Below, one piece after another: positions 15,682 through 24,867 of a stretch of 64,000 nt of DNA. The position numbers and the translations under genes were made by a program. Within the stretch, counting starts at the first letter, position 1; the number at the start of each line of letters is the position of its first letter. The notes beneath the pieces are model-generated. The model was not told the DNA's origin. It did not search any database and saw nothing but the letters and a program-made list of their open reading frames with translations. Source of the DNA: Aureimonas psammosilenae (lineage in GTDB: Bacteria; Pseudomonadota; Alphaproteobacteria; Rhizobiales; Rhizobiaceae); assembly GCF_009176975.1 (NCBI RefSeq), contig NZ_WEZG01000007.1, positions 1-64,000 on the forward strand. The letters run 5' to 3'.

Positions 15682-17355
15682 ATGACCGACGATACCATCA
15701 AGAAGAAGAGCATCCTCCACGATGAGCGCGAGAGAGTATGGATTAACGTTTTCGAAGGCCCCGGGATCGAGGGGCAACCCGTCATCTTCGAGTTGCCGCG
15801 TGAAGATCGTGAGGTCACCGCGGTCAGCCGCGCCGCCTTGCGCAACGGCGTTTCGGAAGCCGCGCTCAGCAACCTCGAACTTCTGAGGCAGGCGATCAAC
15901 GCCGAAGCTCCCATCGTGCACCGCGCTGCCCATACCGGCTGGCGCGCCAACAAGCGCATGTTTGTTTCCCACCGGCATGTCGCTGGCATTTCGGACAACG
16001 GCACCGTCATCCCCCCGGTCTGTCAGATGATCGGCGGTCAGGATCAGATGAACTCCTGCGGAACGTTGCCGGGTTGGCAAAAGGTCGCAAAGGTCGCGAA
16101 GTACTCGACGACGTTCACCGTCGCACTCTGCGCTGCCTTCGCCGCTCCGCTTCTCGACCTCGTCGAGCGCGGCAACTTCGCCCTGATGCTCTATGGGCCG
16201 AGCCGATGCGGAAAGTCGTCGGCGCAACTCCTCGCTGCGTCCGCCCTTGGCTTCGGCCGGGAAGAAGATTTGCCGGGACTCGGCGCGACCAAGGCCGGCC
16301 TGCTCGCCGCCTGCCTGGAGTTCCATGGCCATATGCTGCCGATCAACGAGGTCGGGACTGCCGATGGGCCAAAGCGCGAAATCTACGTCGCCCTACGAAA
16401 CTCGACCTATCAGGTCATGAGCGGTCAGGACGTTATTCGTCATCCGTCCTGGCCCGGTGCGACGAGCGGCGCACCAACGAAGTTTCGCGTCATCTGTCTC
16501 CTGTCGTCGGAGAAGTCCCCAGGCGAATGGGCGGATCGCAACGGTGAAACGCGTGATCCCGGCGAAGAAGCACGTTTGATCGGACTTCCGGTTTTGATCG
16601 GATCGGCGACCTCGATCTTCGATAAGCTTCCGTCGGGTTTGGAAGGGGAGGCGCTCTCCGAGTGGAGGACTCGGCAGTTCGCTCGCCTGCGCGATCGTCT
16701 GCCGCGCCATCGCGGCGTGGCGTTCCAGCATTATCTCGACTGGCTACTTCGCGATGTCGAAGCCCGAACAGCGCGCGCGAAGCAAGTGATCGAGGCCTTC
16801 GAGCGGTCAATGGCGTTGCCCGATCAGTCGGAGGTTGCGCGTGACATCATCGCCAAGTTCGGTGTGCTCGCCGCCGGCGGCATTCTGGCGGTCGAGGCAG
16901 GGGTCGTTCCGCTCCGGGAGAAGACGATCCTCCGTGCCGTTCGGCGCGCCTGCCGGGCGGCGGTCACCGATCTATCGAACCCAGACGCTCAGCTACAAAC
17001 CGACTTGAGTTCTCTGCGAGAACGGCTGGACGGCGGAAGCCTGCTCGATGCGGATAATCTTTCGAAGAAAGGGGAGCGTTTGATTGGCCGCGCCGATGGC
17101 TTCTATCGCCAGCGCGGCGACGGTCGGCAGTTCGTCATCCGCGCACAGATATTTATGACTTGGTTTACAGGTCCGTCGCGTGGTCGCCAACTGCTGGAAT
17201 GGCTCGCGAATGCCGGCTTTCTCGAGCACAACCGCGAGCCAAAAGGCTCACGACGCTCGAACGAATGGGCTCAAACCCAGACCGTATGGCCGGACGACAC
17301 TCGGCCTCGCTCGATTTGCATCTTCCTGCCGAATGGCCTTGCGGACCTTGAGTAA
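15682..17355 (+). CDS. DUF927-type replication ATPase/helicase
   Basis: The 557-residue protein has a P-loop, YGPSRCGKSS (residues 171-180). A Walker B-like segment (HGHMLPINEVGT near 218) and a downstream sensor region follow (PTKFRVICLLSSEKSP near 265). The order of N-terminal unnamed domain and central ATPase is that of DUF927 proteins, which serve plasmid- and satellite-type elements as replicative helicases, often with a primase part. No separate primase motif is evident here. The C-terminal 200 residues look like a winged-helix or DNA-binding region. ATG 15682 follows aggac. Tandem iterons lie just upstream. Confidence 0.8.
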   Translation: MTDDTIKKKSILHDERERVWINVFEGPGIEGQPVIFELPREDREVTAVSRAALRNGVSEAALSNLELLRQAINAEAPIVHRAAHTGWRANKRMFVSHRHVAGISDNGTVIPPVCQMIGGQDQMNSCGTLPGWQKVAKVAKYSTTFTVALCAAFAAPLLDLVERGNFALMLYGPSRCGKSSAQLLAASALGFGREEDLPGLGATKAGLLAACLEFHGHMLPINEVGTADGPKREIYVALRNSTYQVMSGQDVIRHPSWPGATSGAPTKFRVICLLSSEKSPGEWADRNGETRDPGEEARLIGLPVLIGSATSIFDKLPSGLEGEALSEWRTRQFARLRDRLPRHRGVAFQHYLDWLLRDVEARTARAKQVIEAFERSMALPDQSEVARDIIAKFGVLAAGGILAVEAGVVPLREKTILRAVRRACRAAVTDLSNPDAQLQTDLSSLRERLDGGSLLDADNLSKKGERLIGRADGFYRQRGDGRQFVIRAQIFMTWFTGPSRGRQLLEWLANAGFLEHNREPKGSRRSNEWAQTQTVWPDDTRPRSICIFLPNGLADLE

Positions 17356-17426
17356 AAGGGAATGAGGCAATCGGAATATCGCCGGCCAGTATCAAATGAA
17401 CATTAGGAAGGTATCGGAGTGTGATC

Positions 17427-17981
17427 ATGAAAATCGACGAGAACAACCAAACGAACGGCACTGAGGATATGAATCTGTCCAATTACATCGACAACGAACG
17501 TGTCCTTCTTTCCTGGGTAATTGACCAGATTCCTTTGTATGGGGTCGTAGTAAAGGTTACGACTGAACTGAAAAGAAAAATCGAAGAGTTCCTCGAGGTG
17601 TGCCGAACTAAGCGAAAATTCCGAAAAATTCTGACTAAGGAATATATCGAGCGCCAAATGGAGCGCCCCGAGGAAGAACGGCCCGAAGTATGCAGTGGCA
17701 TCCTGATCGAGTTCTTGGAGGATCTCGCCGAGGTTAAGTCGGAGCGCTGGCCGGATCGAACTTTCGACATCGAGGACTTGCTTTTTGTGTTCGCAAGTGG
17801 CGTGGGCCGGGCTCTTCCGGTCCCGATAGAGTTAGTCATCATCCATCATGGGATCATGGTTCGGAACGATTTGAACAGGAATGAGGAGTGGCCGCTGAAG
17901 CCTGTCATCAATGTCTGGTTGGCAATTCGTTTGGAGCAGATGAAGCGGTTCGACCGCTATGAGGCGTGGATAACGGCCTGA
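17427..17981 (+). CDS. Unknown protein of the satellite block
   Basis: The protein of about 184 residues is charged and mostly helical (KLRRKIEE-like regions, then IERQMERPEEERPEVCSG). It has no signal peptide and one weak hydrophobic stretch (ALPVPIELVIIHHGIMV near 138-154). ATG 17427 is used, with GTG 17421 just upstream as an alternative. It starts 71 bp after the DUF927 gene, so it may share its transcript. No family is recognised. Confidence 0.5.
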   Translation: MKIDENNQTNGTEDMNLSNYIDNERVLLSWVIDQIPLYGVVVKVTTELKRKIEEFLEVCRTKRKFRKILTKEYIERQMERPEEERPEVCSGILIEFLEDLAEVKSERWPDRTFDIEDLLFVFASGVGRALPVPIELVIIHHGIMVRNDLNRNEEWPLKPVINVWLAIRLEQMKRFDRYEAWITA

Positions 17982-18026
17982 TCCAGGACCGATATGTAAC
18001 TTTGGAAGGTGCGAGCCGATGACAAT

Positions 18027-18062
18027 GGAATGCAGAGCGTGCAGCGGTGTGCTCTGCATTCC
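18027..18062. repeat. Perfect 12-bp inverted repeat (hairpin)
   Basis: GGAATGCAGAGC (18027-18038) and GCTCTGCATTCC (18051-18062) are exact reverse complements across a 12-nt loop. No T-run follows, so it is not a standard terminator. It lies in the 394-bp gap (17982-18375) after the satellite block. The rest of that gap is A/T-rich and shows no gene. Confidence 0.65.
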
Positions 18063-18375
18063 GCATCATTGATCTCCAAATACCAACAATAAGAGATAAG
18101 GTAGATATCCTTCCGGCAATGGACACTATGCTTATGAGCCGATTTGCGGAAGTTGATAATACATGATAACATTGTATTGTGGGCCAGACTTCGGTGAATA
18201 AATCATTTGATAGTCCTGTAACGGGTCGAAACGTACTATGACTTCGCTCGAAGTTGCACATCGTACTGAACCGCATCGACGGCAACGCCCGCAACGACCA
18301 CCCCGCATCTCACTCGCTGACCATCCGAACCAAGGGCCCTACGGGGTCCTTCGTCGTTTCTGGAGCACGCTTTCC

Positions 18376-19137
18376 ATGACCATGCCCAACATGACCCCTG
18401 CCGGCCGCCTCGCCGACATCATGCCCCTCGCCGTCCTGGGAACGCCGCCGCGCGGCGAGGCTCGGGTGCCAAGGCCCGATGCCGTTGCGGCGATGAAAGC
18501 TGGGGCTGATGCCGCCGATGCCGTGCCGGCCCTGATCGTGCTCGGCCGCGACGACTCCGACCGACCGCACGCTTCCTGGTTCACAGCCGACGAGGCAGAG
18601 CTTGCCGCGAAGGCGGCCGGGCTGATGGAGATGGCGGCCTTGCCCGTCGAAGGCGATGCGCTCGCTGCCCTTGCGGCGAAACTGCCGCACGGCCGGGTGT
18701 TTGCCAGCGGCAAGGCCTTCGTGCCCTTCGTACGTGCTGCGACCTTCGACGATCTCGTGCGACACCTGTCGGCAGGCGTCACCGGACCAAGCCGCAGCCG
18801 AAAGGAAAGCGAGCCGGCAAGGGCGGCGGCGAAGGGGGGCCGTAAGCGCGAGGCGGCTGTGAATGAAGCAGCGAAGTCGGAAGCCGGGGAGGGGCCGGCC
18901 ATCGAGCCCGGCGCGACCGAAGCCTATGCACTGCCCGGCGACTGGCCGGAGATCGCGCCCGGCTGCCTCGTGCTGGCGTCCGAAGGCGGCTCGGACGGAT
19001 GGTACGAGTCGGTGGTCTTGGAAGAGAAGGCCGAGAACGAGTTCGTGCTGCAATGGCGCGACTGGCCGGACCTCCCGACATTTACACGCCGGCTCGACCA
19101 GCTCGGCCTCCTGCACCCGACCTACGTCGCCGGCTGA
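18376..19137 (+). CDS. Unknown island protein upstream of DUF3768
   Basis: Translation from ATG 18376 gives about 253 residues; the upstream extension to 18238 lacks protein character. The N-terminal half is Ala-rich (AMKAGADAADAVPALIVLG). The middle is a low-complexity basic linker (SRSRKESEPARAAAKGGRKR). The last 70 residues form a compact domain with GWYESVVLEEKAENEFVLQW and RDWPDLPTFTRRLDQLGLLH. The C-terminal part reads like a small beta-barrel domain of the kind seen in plasmid- and island-borne alphaproteobacterial proteins. It is followed 10 bp later by the DUF3768 gene. Function unknown. Confidence 0.6.
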   Translation: MTMPNMTPAGRLADIMPLAVLGTPPRGEARVPRPDAVAAMKAGADAADAVPALIVLGRDDSDRPHASWFTADEAELAAKAAGLMEMAALPVEGDALAALAAKLPHGRVFASGKAFVPFVRAATFDDLVRHLSAGVTGPSRSRKESEPARAAAKGGRKREAAVNEAAKSEAGEGPAIEPGATEAYALPGDWPEIAPGCLVLASEGGSDGWYESVVLEEKAENEFVLQWRDWPDLPTFTRRLDQLGLLHPTYVAG

Positions 19138-19147
19138 GGGGGTGACC

Positions 19148-19522
19148 ATGCCGCCCCTGACGCCGCTCGCCGGTCCCGCCCAGACCCGCCGTTCCGAGGC
19201 GGGTCTCAGCCCCACGGCCGCCCTGAACGATGCCTTCCGCCGGACTTTTACCGGCGGACAGGTGATGCTGACGGCGGGCGTTGCCGCGCTCGATCCCGCC
19301 GAACGCTTGGCCGTGCTCGATGCGGTGCGCAGCTTCGATGCCTTCAACAGCGGTTGCGATCCCTACGGAGAACACGACTTCGGCGCGTTCGAGTGCGCTG
19401 GGGTCAAATACTTCTGGAAGATCGATGCCTACGACCGCGACTACGCCTATGCCTCGCCCGATCCGGCCGACCCAGCGCTGACGGCGCGAGTTCTTACGAT
19501 CATGCTCGCAAATGAATACTGA
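19148..19522 (+). CDS. DUF3768 family protein
   Basis: ATG 19148 gives 124 residues. The family signature is evident: LNDAFRRTFTGGQVMLTAGV, SFDAFNSGCDPYGEHDFGAF and YFWKIDAYDRDY. DUF3768 proteins are small soluble proteins carried on plasmids and islands of Alphaproteobacteria, with no established function. The gene follows the preceding unknown gene by 10 bp, so they are likely one transcript. Confidence 0.85.
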   Translation: MPPLTPLAGPAQTRRSEAGLSPTAALNDAFRRTFTGGQVMLTAGVAALDPAERLAVLDAVRSFDAFNSGCDPYGEHDFGAFECAGVKYFWKIDAYDRDYAYASPDPADPALTARVLTIMLANEY

Positions 19523-19568
19523 GGCGTTCGGAACGGCGCTGGCGGGCCGCTACCGGCTTGTCAGCGCC

Positions 19569-19862
19569 TCACACGGCTGGCGGCTTGACCGTTGGCGTAT
19601 CGGCCTTCCGCTTGCGACCGGGCGGCAGGGCAGGGGGCCTGGGGGCGTTCGGCTCGGGTTCGACGAAGAGACGGGCGACCGGCACGCCGAGCACCTTGGC
19701 AAAGGCTTCGAGGGTGGCGAGCGTGACGTTCTCGCTGCCCCGTTCGACGCGGCCGACATAGGCCCGGTCGATGCCGGACGCCAGCGCCAGCCGTTCCTGC
19801 GACAGGCCGCAGGCGACGCGCAGCTCGCGCAAATTCCAACCGAGGATGTCTCTCGCGTTCAT
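19569..19862 (-). CDS. XRE-family helix-turn-helix regulator
   Basis: The 97-residue protein has the five-helix Cro/C1 fold: ILGWNLRELRVACGLSQERL, then ALASGIDRAYVGRVERGSENVTL. The Pro- and Lys-rich tail is probably unstructured. It lies alone on the minus strand, converging on DUF3768 and diverging from the secreted protein at 19989. This suggests it controls its own promoter and that of the 19989 gene across the 126-bp gap. A good -10-like sequence (tattat, about 19917) is present in that gap. Confidence 0.88.
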   Translation of the reverse strand: MNARDILGWNLRELRVACGLSQERLALASGIDRAYVGRVERGSENVTLATLEAFAKVLGVPVARLFVEPEPNAPRPPALPPGRKRKADTPTVKPPAV

Positions 19863-19988
19863 GCATGCGGGAGAGAAGCCGACGAGCGGCGAAGGAATCG
19901 ACGGACTGAAGATCCTGTATTATACGAGACGCAACCAGGGGGCGCGCCGAGCCATCGCGCTGTGCCCTATCGCCAAACCGAGGCCGGC

Positions 19989-21557
19989 ATGAAACGCGGA
20001 ACGATCATCGCCGTCATGGCGTCATTAGCATGGACCATCCCGACAGCGGCCGAACCCACAACCGTCCCGGTCGGCGACTGGCTGGTGATGACGGTGCGCG
20101 ATTGGCCGCCGGCCAACCGCCCCGCCTGTACGGTCTTCCATCGCTCAAAGTCGCTGAGCGTGTTCGCCGCCGTCGAGAAAAACGGCGCGACCTATGTCGG
20201 CGTGACCGCGCCTACGGCGAAGCTGACGCCCGCTATGTTCCTCGACGGATCGGCCTCGCTCTGGTTCGACGGCAACGAGGCTGTGGTCGTGAACGCATGG
20301 CCGTTCGACAAGCTCGGCGCGGTGATCGTCAGCGGGAGGCAGGCCGCCGATGGGACAGACACCATCATGACCAAGCTCAGCCAAGCGTCGCGCATCACCC
20401 TTCGCGCGCCGGGTTTTGAGGCGAGCGTCAGCCCGAAGGACACAAAGCGTGCCGTCGAACTCACGCAACAATGTGCCGCTTTGCTGCCCTACACCGAAGA
20501 AGCAGTTGCGCAGTCAACGCCCAGTGCCGGCTCGCTCGTTGGGTCCTGGCAGGTCGGCCCGCAAACCGATCCCGAGATCGCCGGTAGTTGCGTCATGGAA
20601 CAGGCCGCTGATGCCAGACGATCGATCTTTGCTGTGATCGACGACGAGGGGATTGTTCAAGTCGGCCTGCGCAATCGCGACCGCTTTCCCTTGACCCCGA
20701 GCGACGACCCCAACATTCAGTTCGTTTTCGATAAAGTGCCTTCGACATGGCACTGGTCGCGTCTGGTCACGCCCGAGGTCGTGTTGACCGATACGCCCTA
20801 TCAGTCGGCCGAGCCGGGTCAGCTCGAACGGGAACTGCGGGCGGCCAACCGGATCGAGGTTCGCGCCAAGAGTTATGCGGCGACGCTGACGGCGTCTGCG
20901 ACCGGGGAGGCCCTGGACGCGCTGCGACGTTGCGACAGTGATACCGATACCGACGAAGGCGACGAGTTCATCATCGCCGAGCCCCCGCCGACGTCTCCGC
21001 CAGCCGCTTCGCAGGGCACGGCGGCGCAGGCTGCACCTTCGGGAAGCGGCAGCGAAGCCGACCGGTTGGGTCAGGCGATGGGGGCGATGGCCGGCCGGTC
21101 GCCGACCTTCGCGCAGTATCGCTGCGCGTTCAGCGTCAGCCAGTTCACCGGCATTCTGCCGATCAACGGCAAGGACGATCACGGCACGCTGACGCTCAGC
21201 ATTGCCGAGGACGGGTCCGGCGAGATGAACGGCGGGCGTTTCCAACCGGTCTATGCCGATGGCAGCGTCGCCAACGGCGACCTGCGCTCGGTCGCCTACC
21301 GGGTCAGCGACATCACGGCGGCGACAAACCGTTCGCCCGAACATGCTGCCCCGCCGCTTCTGTACATGACGGAAAGCGAGATGGCCGCCTATCGCTTCGG
21401 CATGAAGTACATGCAGGGGCTCGGCCAGCAGATGATGGCAGGCCGGCAGCGCTACATGACGGTGTCGCTTGCCGACGATGTCGTGCGCTTTCTCGACCTG
21501 ACGCCGCAGAACCAAGCCGCCAACATTGCGACGCTCGAATGCTTCCGGACGCAGTGA
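19989..21557 (+). CDS. Secreted protein with two IalB-like modules
   Basis: ATG 19989 gives 522 residues with a signal peptide (MKRGTIIAVMASLAWTIPTAAE). Two similar modules of about 150 residues follow. Each begins with a G-x-W motif (VGDWLVMT near 25; VGSWQVGP near 178) and has a first cysteine early and a last cysteine before the module end (TQQCAAL and LRRCDSD). A linker rich in Pro and Ala comes next, then a third domain (TFAQYRCAF to LECFRTQ). The layout resembles invasion-associated locus B-type periplasmic proteins. The downstream gene overlaps by 19 bp and encodes a shorter protein of the same kind. Role unknown; envelope location inferred from the signal peptide. Confidence 0.6.
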   Translation: MKRGTIIAVMASLAWTIPTAAEPTTVPVGDWLVMTVRDWPPANRPACTVFHRSKSLSVFAAVEKNGATYVGVTAPTAKLTPAMFLDGSASLWFDGNEAVVVNAWPFDKLGAVIVSGRQAADGTDTIMTKLSQASRITLRAPGFEASVSPKDTKRAVELTQQCAALLPYTEEAVAQSTPSAGSLVGSWQVGPQTDPEIAGSCVMEQAADARRSIFAVIDDEGIVQVGLRNRDRFPLTPSDDPNIQFVFDKVPSTWHWSRLVTPEVVLTDTPYQSAEPGQLERELRAANRIEVRAKSYAATLTASATGEALDALRRCDSDTDTDEGDEFIIAEPPPTSPPAASQGTAAQAAPSGSGSEADRLGQAMGAMAGRSPTFAQYRCAFSVSQFTGILPINGKDDHGTLTLSIAEDGSGEMNGGRFQPVYADGSVANGDLRSVAYRVSDITAATNRSPEHAAPPLLYMTESEMAAYRFGMKYMQGLGQQMMAGRQRYMTVSLADDVVRFLDLTPQNQAANIATLECFRTQ

Positions 21558-22168
21558 CGGGGGTGAGGGGCGTGCGGGCAGTGGCCATCCGGCGAGGGCT
21601 GCGAACGGGTCGTGGGCTCGCGATGGCCCTCGCGACTATGGTCGTGACACTGATGATGCCGTTCGGACCGGCGACCGTCGCAGCCGCCGCGACGCAGACC
21701 CCGCCCGTGACGATCACGCTCGGGGCTTGGACGATCACCAGCTTGCCCGAAGGAGGGTTGTTCCGCTGCCTGATGGTGCAGGGCGCGCCAGCGACCGGGG
21801 CGATGTTCGTCGGGGTGGACGAGAAAGGCGCGGTGCTCGTCGGCTTCGATCACCCGCCACGACCCGAACCGGGACGGGAATGGCCGAGCCTCGCCATCGT
21901 GATCGACGGCGCTCCGGTTCGATTGACCGTGCCGCGCGCCCGATCCGTCAGCGAAACGGCTGTGGTCTACCTCGGACTTTACGATGCTCCGTCACCGCGC
22001 GGCGGCGGTCGGCATTTGAAGCGTGGCCAGCGGCTCGACTTTCGCGAGGGCGCGTTCGCCAAAAGCTTCGATCTCGGCGGCTTTGCCGAGGGCGTCGCGT
22101 CCCTCAGGACCTGCGACCGCATCGAGCGCGGGCGCGACAAGCTCGGGCGCATCGCGCGTCCCGGCTGA
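21539..22168 (+). CDS. Secreted single-module relative of the preceding protein
   Basis: The 209-residue frame overlaps the previous gene by 19 bp. The signal sequence (AMALATMVVTLMMPFGPATVAAAA, residues 29-52) implies that the true start may be ATG 21623. The mature part has LGAWTITSLPEGGLFRCLMV near residue 60, in the same position as the W and first Cys of the modules next door. A C-terminal ASLRTCDRIE gives the closing cysteine. It therefore appears to be a one-module paralogue, probably with a disulfide. Function unknown. Confidence 0.55.
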   Translation: MLPDAVTGVRGVRAVAIRRGLRTGRGLAMALATMVVTLMMPFGPATVAAAATQTPPVTITLGAWTITSLPEGGLFRCLMVQGAPATGAMFVGVDEKGAVLVGFDHPPRPEPGREWPSLAIVIDGAPVRLTVPRARSVSETAVVYLGLYDAPSPRGGGRHLKRGQRLDFREGAFAKSFDLGGFAEGVASLRTCDRIERGRDKLGRIARPG

Positions 22169-22229
22169 TCCGAAACCATCCAACCATCATCGACAACCCA
22201 AGTTCTCGGCCGCAAGGAGGCCTACGCCC

Positions 22230-22856
22230 GTGCATCACTACGCCAACGCCATGCGAAACTATGCGACCTTCCGGGGGCGTGCCTCGCGGGCCGAGTTCTG
22301 GGTTTATACCCTTATCGTCATCATCCTGGCGGTCGTGGTCTCGGTGATCGATCAGGGCATGGTTCATCCTTTAAGCCCAATGTCGGGCGTCCTGCTGGGC
22401 CTGTTCACGCTCGTGCACATTTTGCCGAGCATCGCCGTTCAGGTTCGCCGCCTTCACGATATCGACCGCACGGGTTGGTGGATGCTGCTGAACGTCACCG
22501 GCATCGGCGCCATCGTGACGCTGATCTTCGTCATGCTCGGCGGCACGCAAGGGCCGAACCGCTTTGGTCCGATGCCGCAGGGTTCGAACGCTGATGGTTA
22601 TGCGACCGCAAACAGCGGGGGCGGCTATGGGGCATACGCCGACCCGGCCTTTGCCGCGCCCCAGGCAGCCCTCCGCGTCGATCACACTCACGTCGGCAGG
22701 CAAGGCAGCCCGAATGCGCCAAACGCCGCTTTATCCACTTCGCAAGGCCAGCACGACACCATCGCCGATATCGAACGCCTCGCCAAGCTGCGCGACAGCG
22801 ACAGCATCACCGATGCCGAGTTCGAGGCGATGAAACGGCAACTCTTAGAGCGTTAA
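22230..22856 (+). CDS. DUF805 membrane protein with SHOCT-like tail
   Basis: GTG 22230 is preceded by AAGGAGG (22214-22220). The 208-residue protein opens with the DUF805 signature (YATFRGRASRAEFWVYTL) and has three to four membrane segments (about 25-45, 53-73, 90-110). The conserved RRLHDIDRTGWW lies between the second and third. A Gly/Ala-rich cytoplasmic linker follows, then a 30-residue SHOCT-type helix hairpin (IERLAKLRDSDSITDAEFEA). DUF805 proteins are inner-membrane proteins of unknown function. The SHOCT tail suggests oligomerisation. Confidence 0.88.
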   Translation: MHHYANAMRNYATFRGRASRAEFWVYTLIVIILAVVVSVIDQGMVHPLSPMSGVLLGLFTLVHILPSIAVQVRRLHDIDRTGWWMLLNVTGIGAIVTLIFVMLGGTQGPNRFGPMPQGSNADGYATANSGGGYGAYADPAFAAPQAALRVDHTHVGRQGSPNAPNAALSTSQGQHDTIADIERLAKLRDSDSITDAEFEAMKRQLLER

Positions 22857-22984
22857 CTGGTGTTGATAGCTTGAGTGGGCCGATAGCCGACCGGCAGCTT
22901 TGGGGCGGTACAACCAAGAAGCTGCCGTGCCGCTGTCGACCCATTGCAGAGACTCCGCTCGTGGCGATCGATATCCAGAATCGG

Positions 22985-23260
22985 TCGTTCACCTGTCAAC
23001 TTTCGAGCATGCCTTGGATCCAGTTGGACAAGATCATCATGTTGAAGGGCTTGGTGACGACCTACATGTCGGGATCGGGATATCCGTCGCTGAGCACGGC
23101 GTTTTCGGCGTGTCCCCTGATGAACATGACCTTGAGATTCGGCCGCAATTCGCGAGCGGCATCCGCGACCCGCCTCCAGTTCGTTCCGTTGGGCGTGCCA
23201 GCAGATCGGCATACGCGTACACATGCAGGGAATCCCCCTTGCCGCGCCCGCTTGGTCCCT
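22985..23260 (-). pseudogene. Remnant of a hybrid histidine kinase receiver domain
   Basis: Minus-strand reading gives GTNWRRVADAARELRPNLKV, MFIRGHAENAVLSDGYPDPD, a TAG stop, then VVTKPFNMMILSNWIQGML. This is the last third of a receiver domain of PAS/hybrid histidine kinases, including the conserved Lys of KPF. The phosphorylated Asp part upstream is scrambled by frameshifts. The stop is probably GAG to TAG, giving MEVVTKPF. Nothing of the kinase core remains. Confidence 0.7.
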
Positions 23261-23637
23261 TCGGAGCCGAGCCTCGAATAGAACTTATATCCGCGACCGA
23301 ACGGCGCCCGCGACGGTCTCCGCCTGGCCGCCACCGCGCAGAAGCCGAAGGAAGGCGGCTTGACTCCATGCCGCCGAGCAGCCGATCCCGGTAACATGAC
23401 CGCCAATCCCGCTGGACCATCGGCGTTTCGCCGCGAGATCGCCTTTCGGAAGTTCCTACGCCAGAACATCCTCATGCTTCCGCCGAACGCTGTCAGCTGG
23501 ACCGCCAATCATTTTCGACGAGTCGTCGACCTGCATCGGACAGATCGTGAAAAAATCACCTCTTGCGACCGGCAAAAGACAATCGAGAAAAGGAGCATGC
23601 GGATCGCGAATGACCGTGCATGCGATATGTAGGTGTT
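23261..23637. other. Non-coding or decayed sequence between the kinase remnant and the glycan genes
   Basis: No reading frame in these 377 bp has recognisable protein content. Frames crossing it on both strands are extensions from neighbours. It may be further decay of the histidine-kinase gene. Confidence 0.4.
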
Positions 23638-24867
23638 TCAGCGTCCGGGGGCTGGATACGGACGATTTGCAGAAAATGGCGCCAAGCCCGGCTGCTCCTG
23701 CGGATCGAGGTTCTCGAAAAACGCGACGATCCTCGGCGACGAGATACCGGCATTGTCGTCCCAAAACTCTCGCCGTGTCCGCGCGCAGGCCGAGACATTG
23801 TCGATCGAAGCGCCGCATCCTGTCGCAACGATCCGGCAGAGGGAGTCGAAGTCATCAGCACGCTCACCTTCAATCAGTTCGTAGGGAACGTGGAAGCTTC
23901 GATCGGCCCCTTCGTACCGGGCCTTATCGAACGGATACAGAATAAGGCCGGCTGGTTTGGCGAACAGAAAATCGGCGAAGGTCGAAGAGTAATCCGTGAT
24001 GAGAAAATCGATGGAATGGAGAACGCCGTAGAGATCGACATCCTCGGGCCAGACGCGGACGCGATCGAGTCCATGGACCAACTGCTGCAGGTGGTCGCCG
24101 TCCTGTCCAAGTCTGAGCGTCTTCGGATGGAGTTTGACATAGAGCGTTGCTCCCCTCTCCCGCAGGATCGCGTCGAGGCGAGGCAGGTCCGGCAGCGCTT
24201 CGCGCAGGAACGGCCTGTTCCCCGCCCGTAACGTCGGCACGTAAAGGTAGGTGAGGTCGCGAAACGGATCGGGATTCGATTGTCCGTCAAGGTCTGCCAA
24301 CTTGTCTTTGAGCATTGGGTCGAAAGCCGCATCGAGACGCGGCGTTCCAAGGATCGGACAGTTCTCCAACGGCAGACTGAACGAATTGGCGAAACGCTCG
24401 GCATGGCGGCGCGAGGACGCCACAAGGAAGTTCGGCCGGAAGATACTGTCGACGTAAAGCGCTCCACTGTTCTTCTCGCGGTGAATGCCAATATTCTTGA
24501 TGCCGACGCCATGCCAAAGCGAAACCAGGAAGCTGCGGCTCGATCGAAACGGTATCTTCTTTCCGTAATCGTTGACGAAATGGAAGCCAGCCCTCGCCAC
24601 GAGTTCGATGGCCTTGCCCGACGGGAAAGTCTCCGCCGCCAAGCCATGCCGTCGCAGTCGCCTCGTGGTTTGCCGCGACGAACTCAGCCAGACCGCTCGA
24701 ATGTCGGGTCTGTGCAAGCTCAACCACAGGAACAGGTATTTGGTATTGCCTTCGAATGCGCCGTGGAACAGCCAAAGGTCGCGACGTGAGGGCAACCGGC
24801 CGCTGAGACGGAAAGGCAGAAGCTTGGCGTAGACTTTGGCTGCTTTCGGAAGATCGCGCAGTTTCAA
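23638..24867 (-). CDS. CDP-glycerol glycerophosphotransferase-type protein (TagF/TagB-like)
   Basis: The 409-residue protein has the usual layout of the glyphos_transf family: LWLFHGAFEGNTKYLFLWL near residue 31, SLWHGVGIKNIG near 117, and LGTPRLDAAF near 172. KLHPKTLR near 244 and ITDYSSTFADFLFAKP near 288-303 follow, the latter being the highly conserved donor-site motif. It should transfer a CDP-activated polyol phosphate to a glycan or lipid acceptor at the cytoplasmic membrane. It overlaps the upstream cytidylyltransferase by 4 bp (ATGA), so activation and transfer are encoded together. In Gram-positives such pairs make teichoic acids; here the product is probably a polyol-phosphate-decorated capsule or LPS. 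Confidence 0.88.
   Translation of the reverse strand: MKLRDLPKAAKVYAKLLPFRLSGRLPSRRDLWLFHGAFEGNTKYLFLWLSLHRPDIRAVWLSSSRQTTRRLRRHGLAAETFPSGKAIELVARAGFHFVNDYGKKIPFRSSRSFLVSLWHGVGIKNIGIHREKNSGALYVDSIFRPNFLVASSRRHAERFANSFSLPLENCPILGTPRLDAAFDPMLKDKLADLDGQSNPDPFRDLTYLYVPTLRAGNRPFLREALPDLPRLDAILRERGATLYVKLHPKTLRLGQDGDHLQQLVHGLDRVRVWPEDVDLYGVLHSIDFLITDYSSTFADFLFAKPAGLILYPFDKARYEGADRSFHVPYELIEGERADDFDSLCRIVATGCGASIDNVSACARTRREFWDDNAGISSPRIVAFFENLDPQEQPGLAPFSANRPYPAPGR

Noticed and set aside
18027-18062. Rho-independent terminator of the 17427-17981 gene
   Set aside because: Stem is perfect but the loop is 12 nt and no T-run follows.
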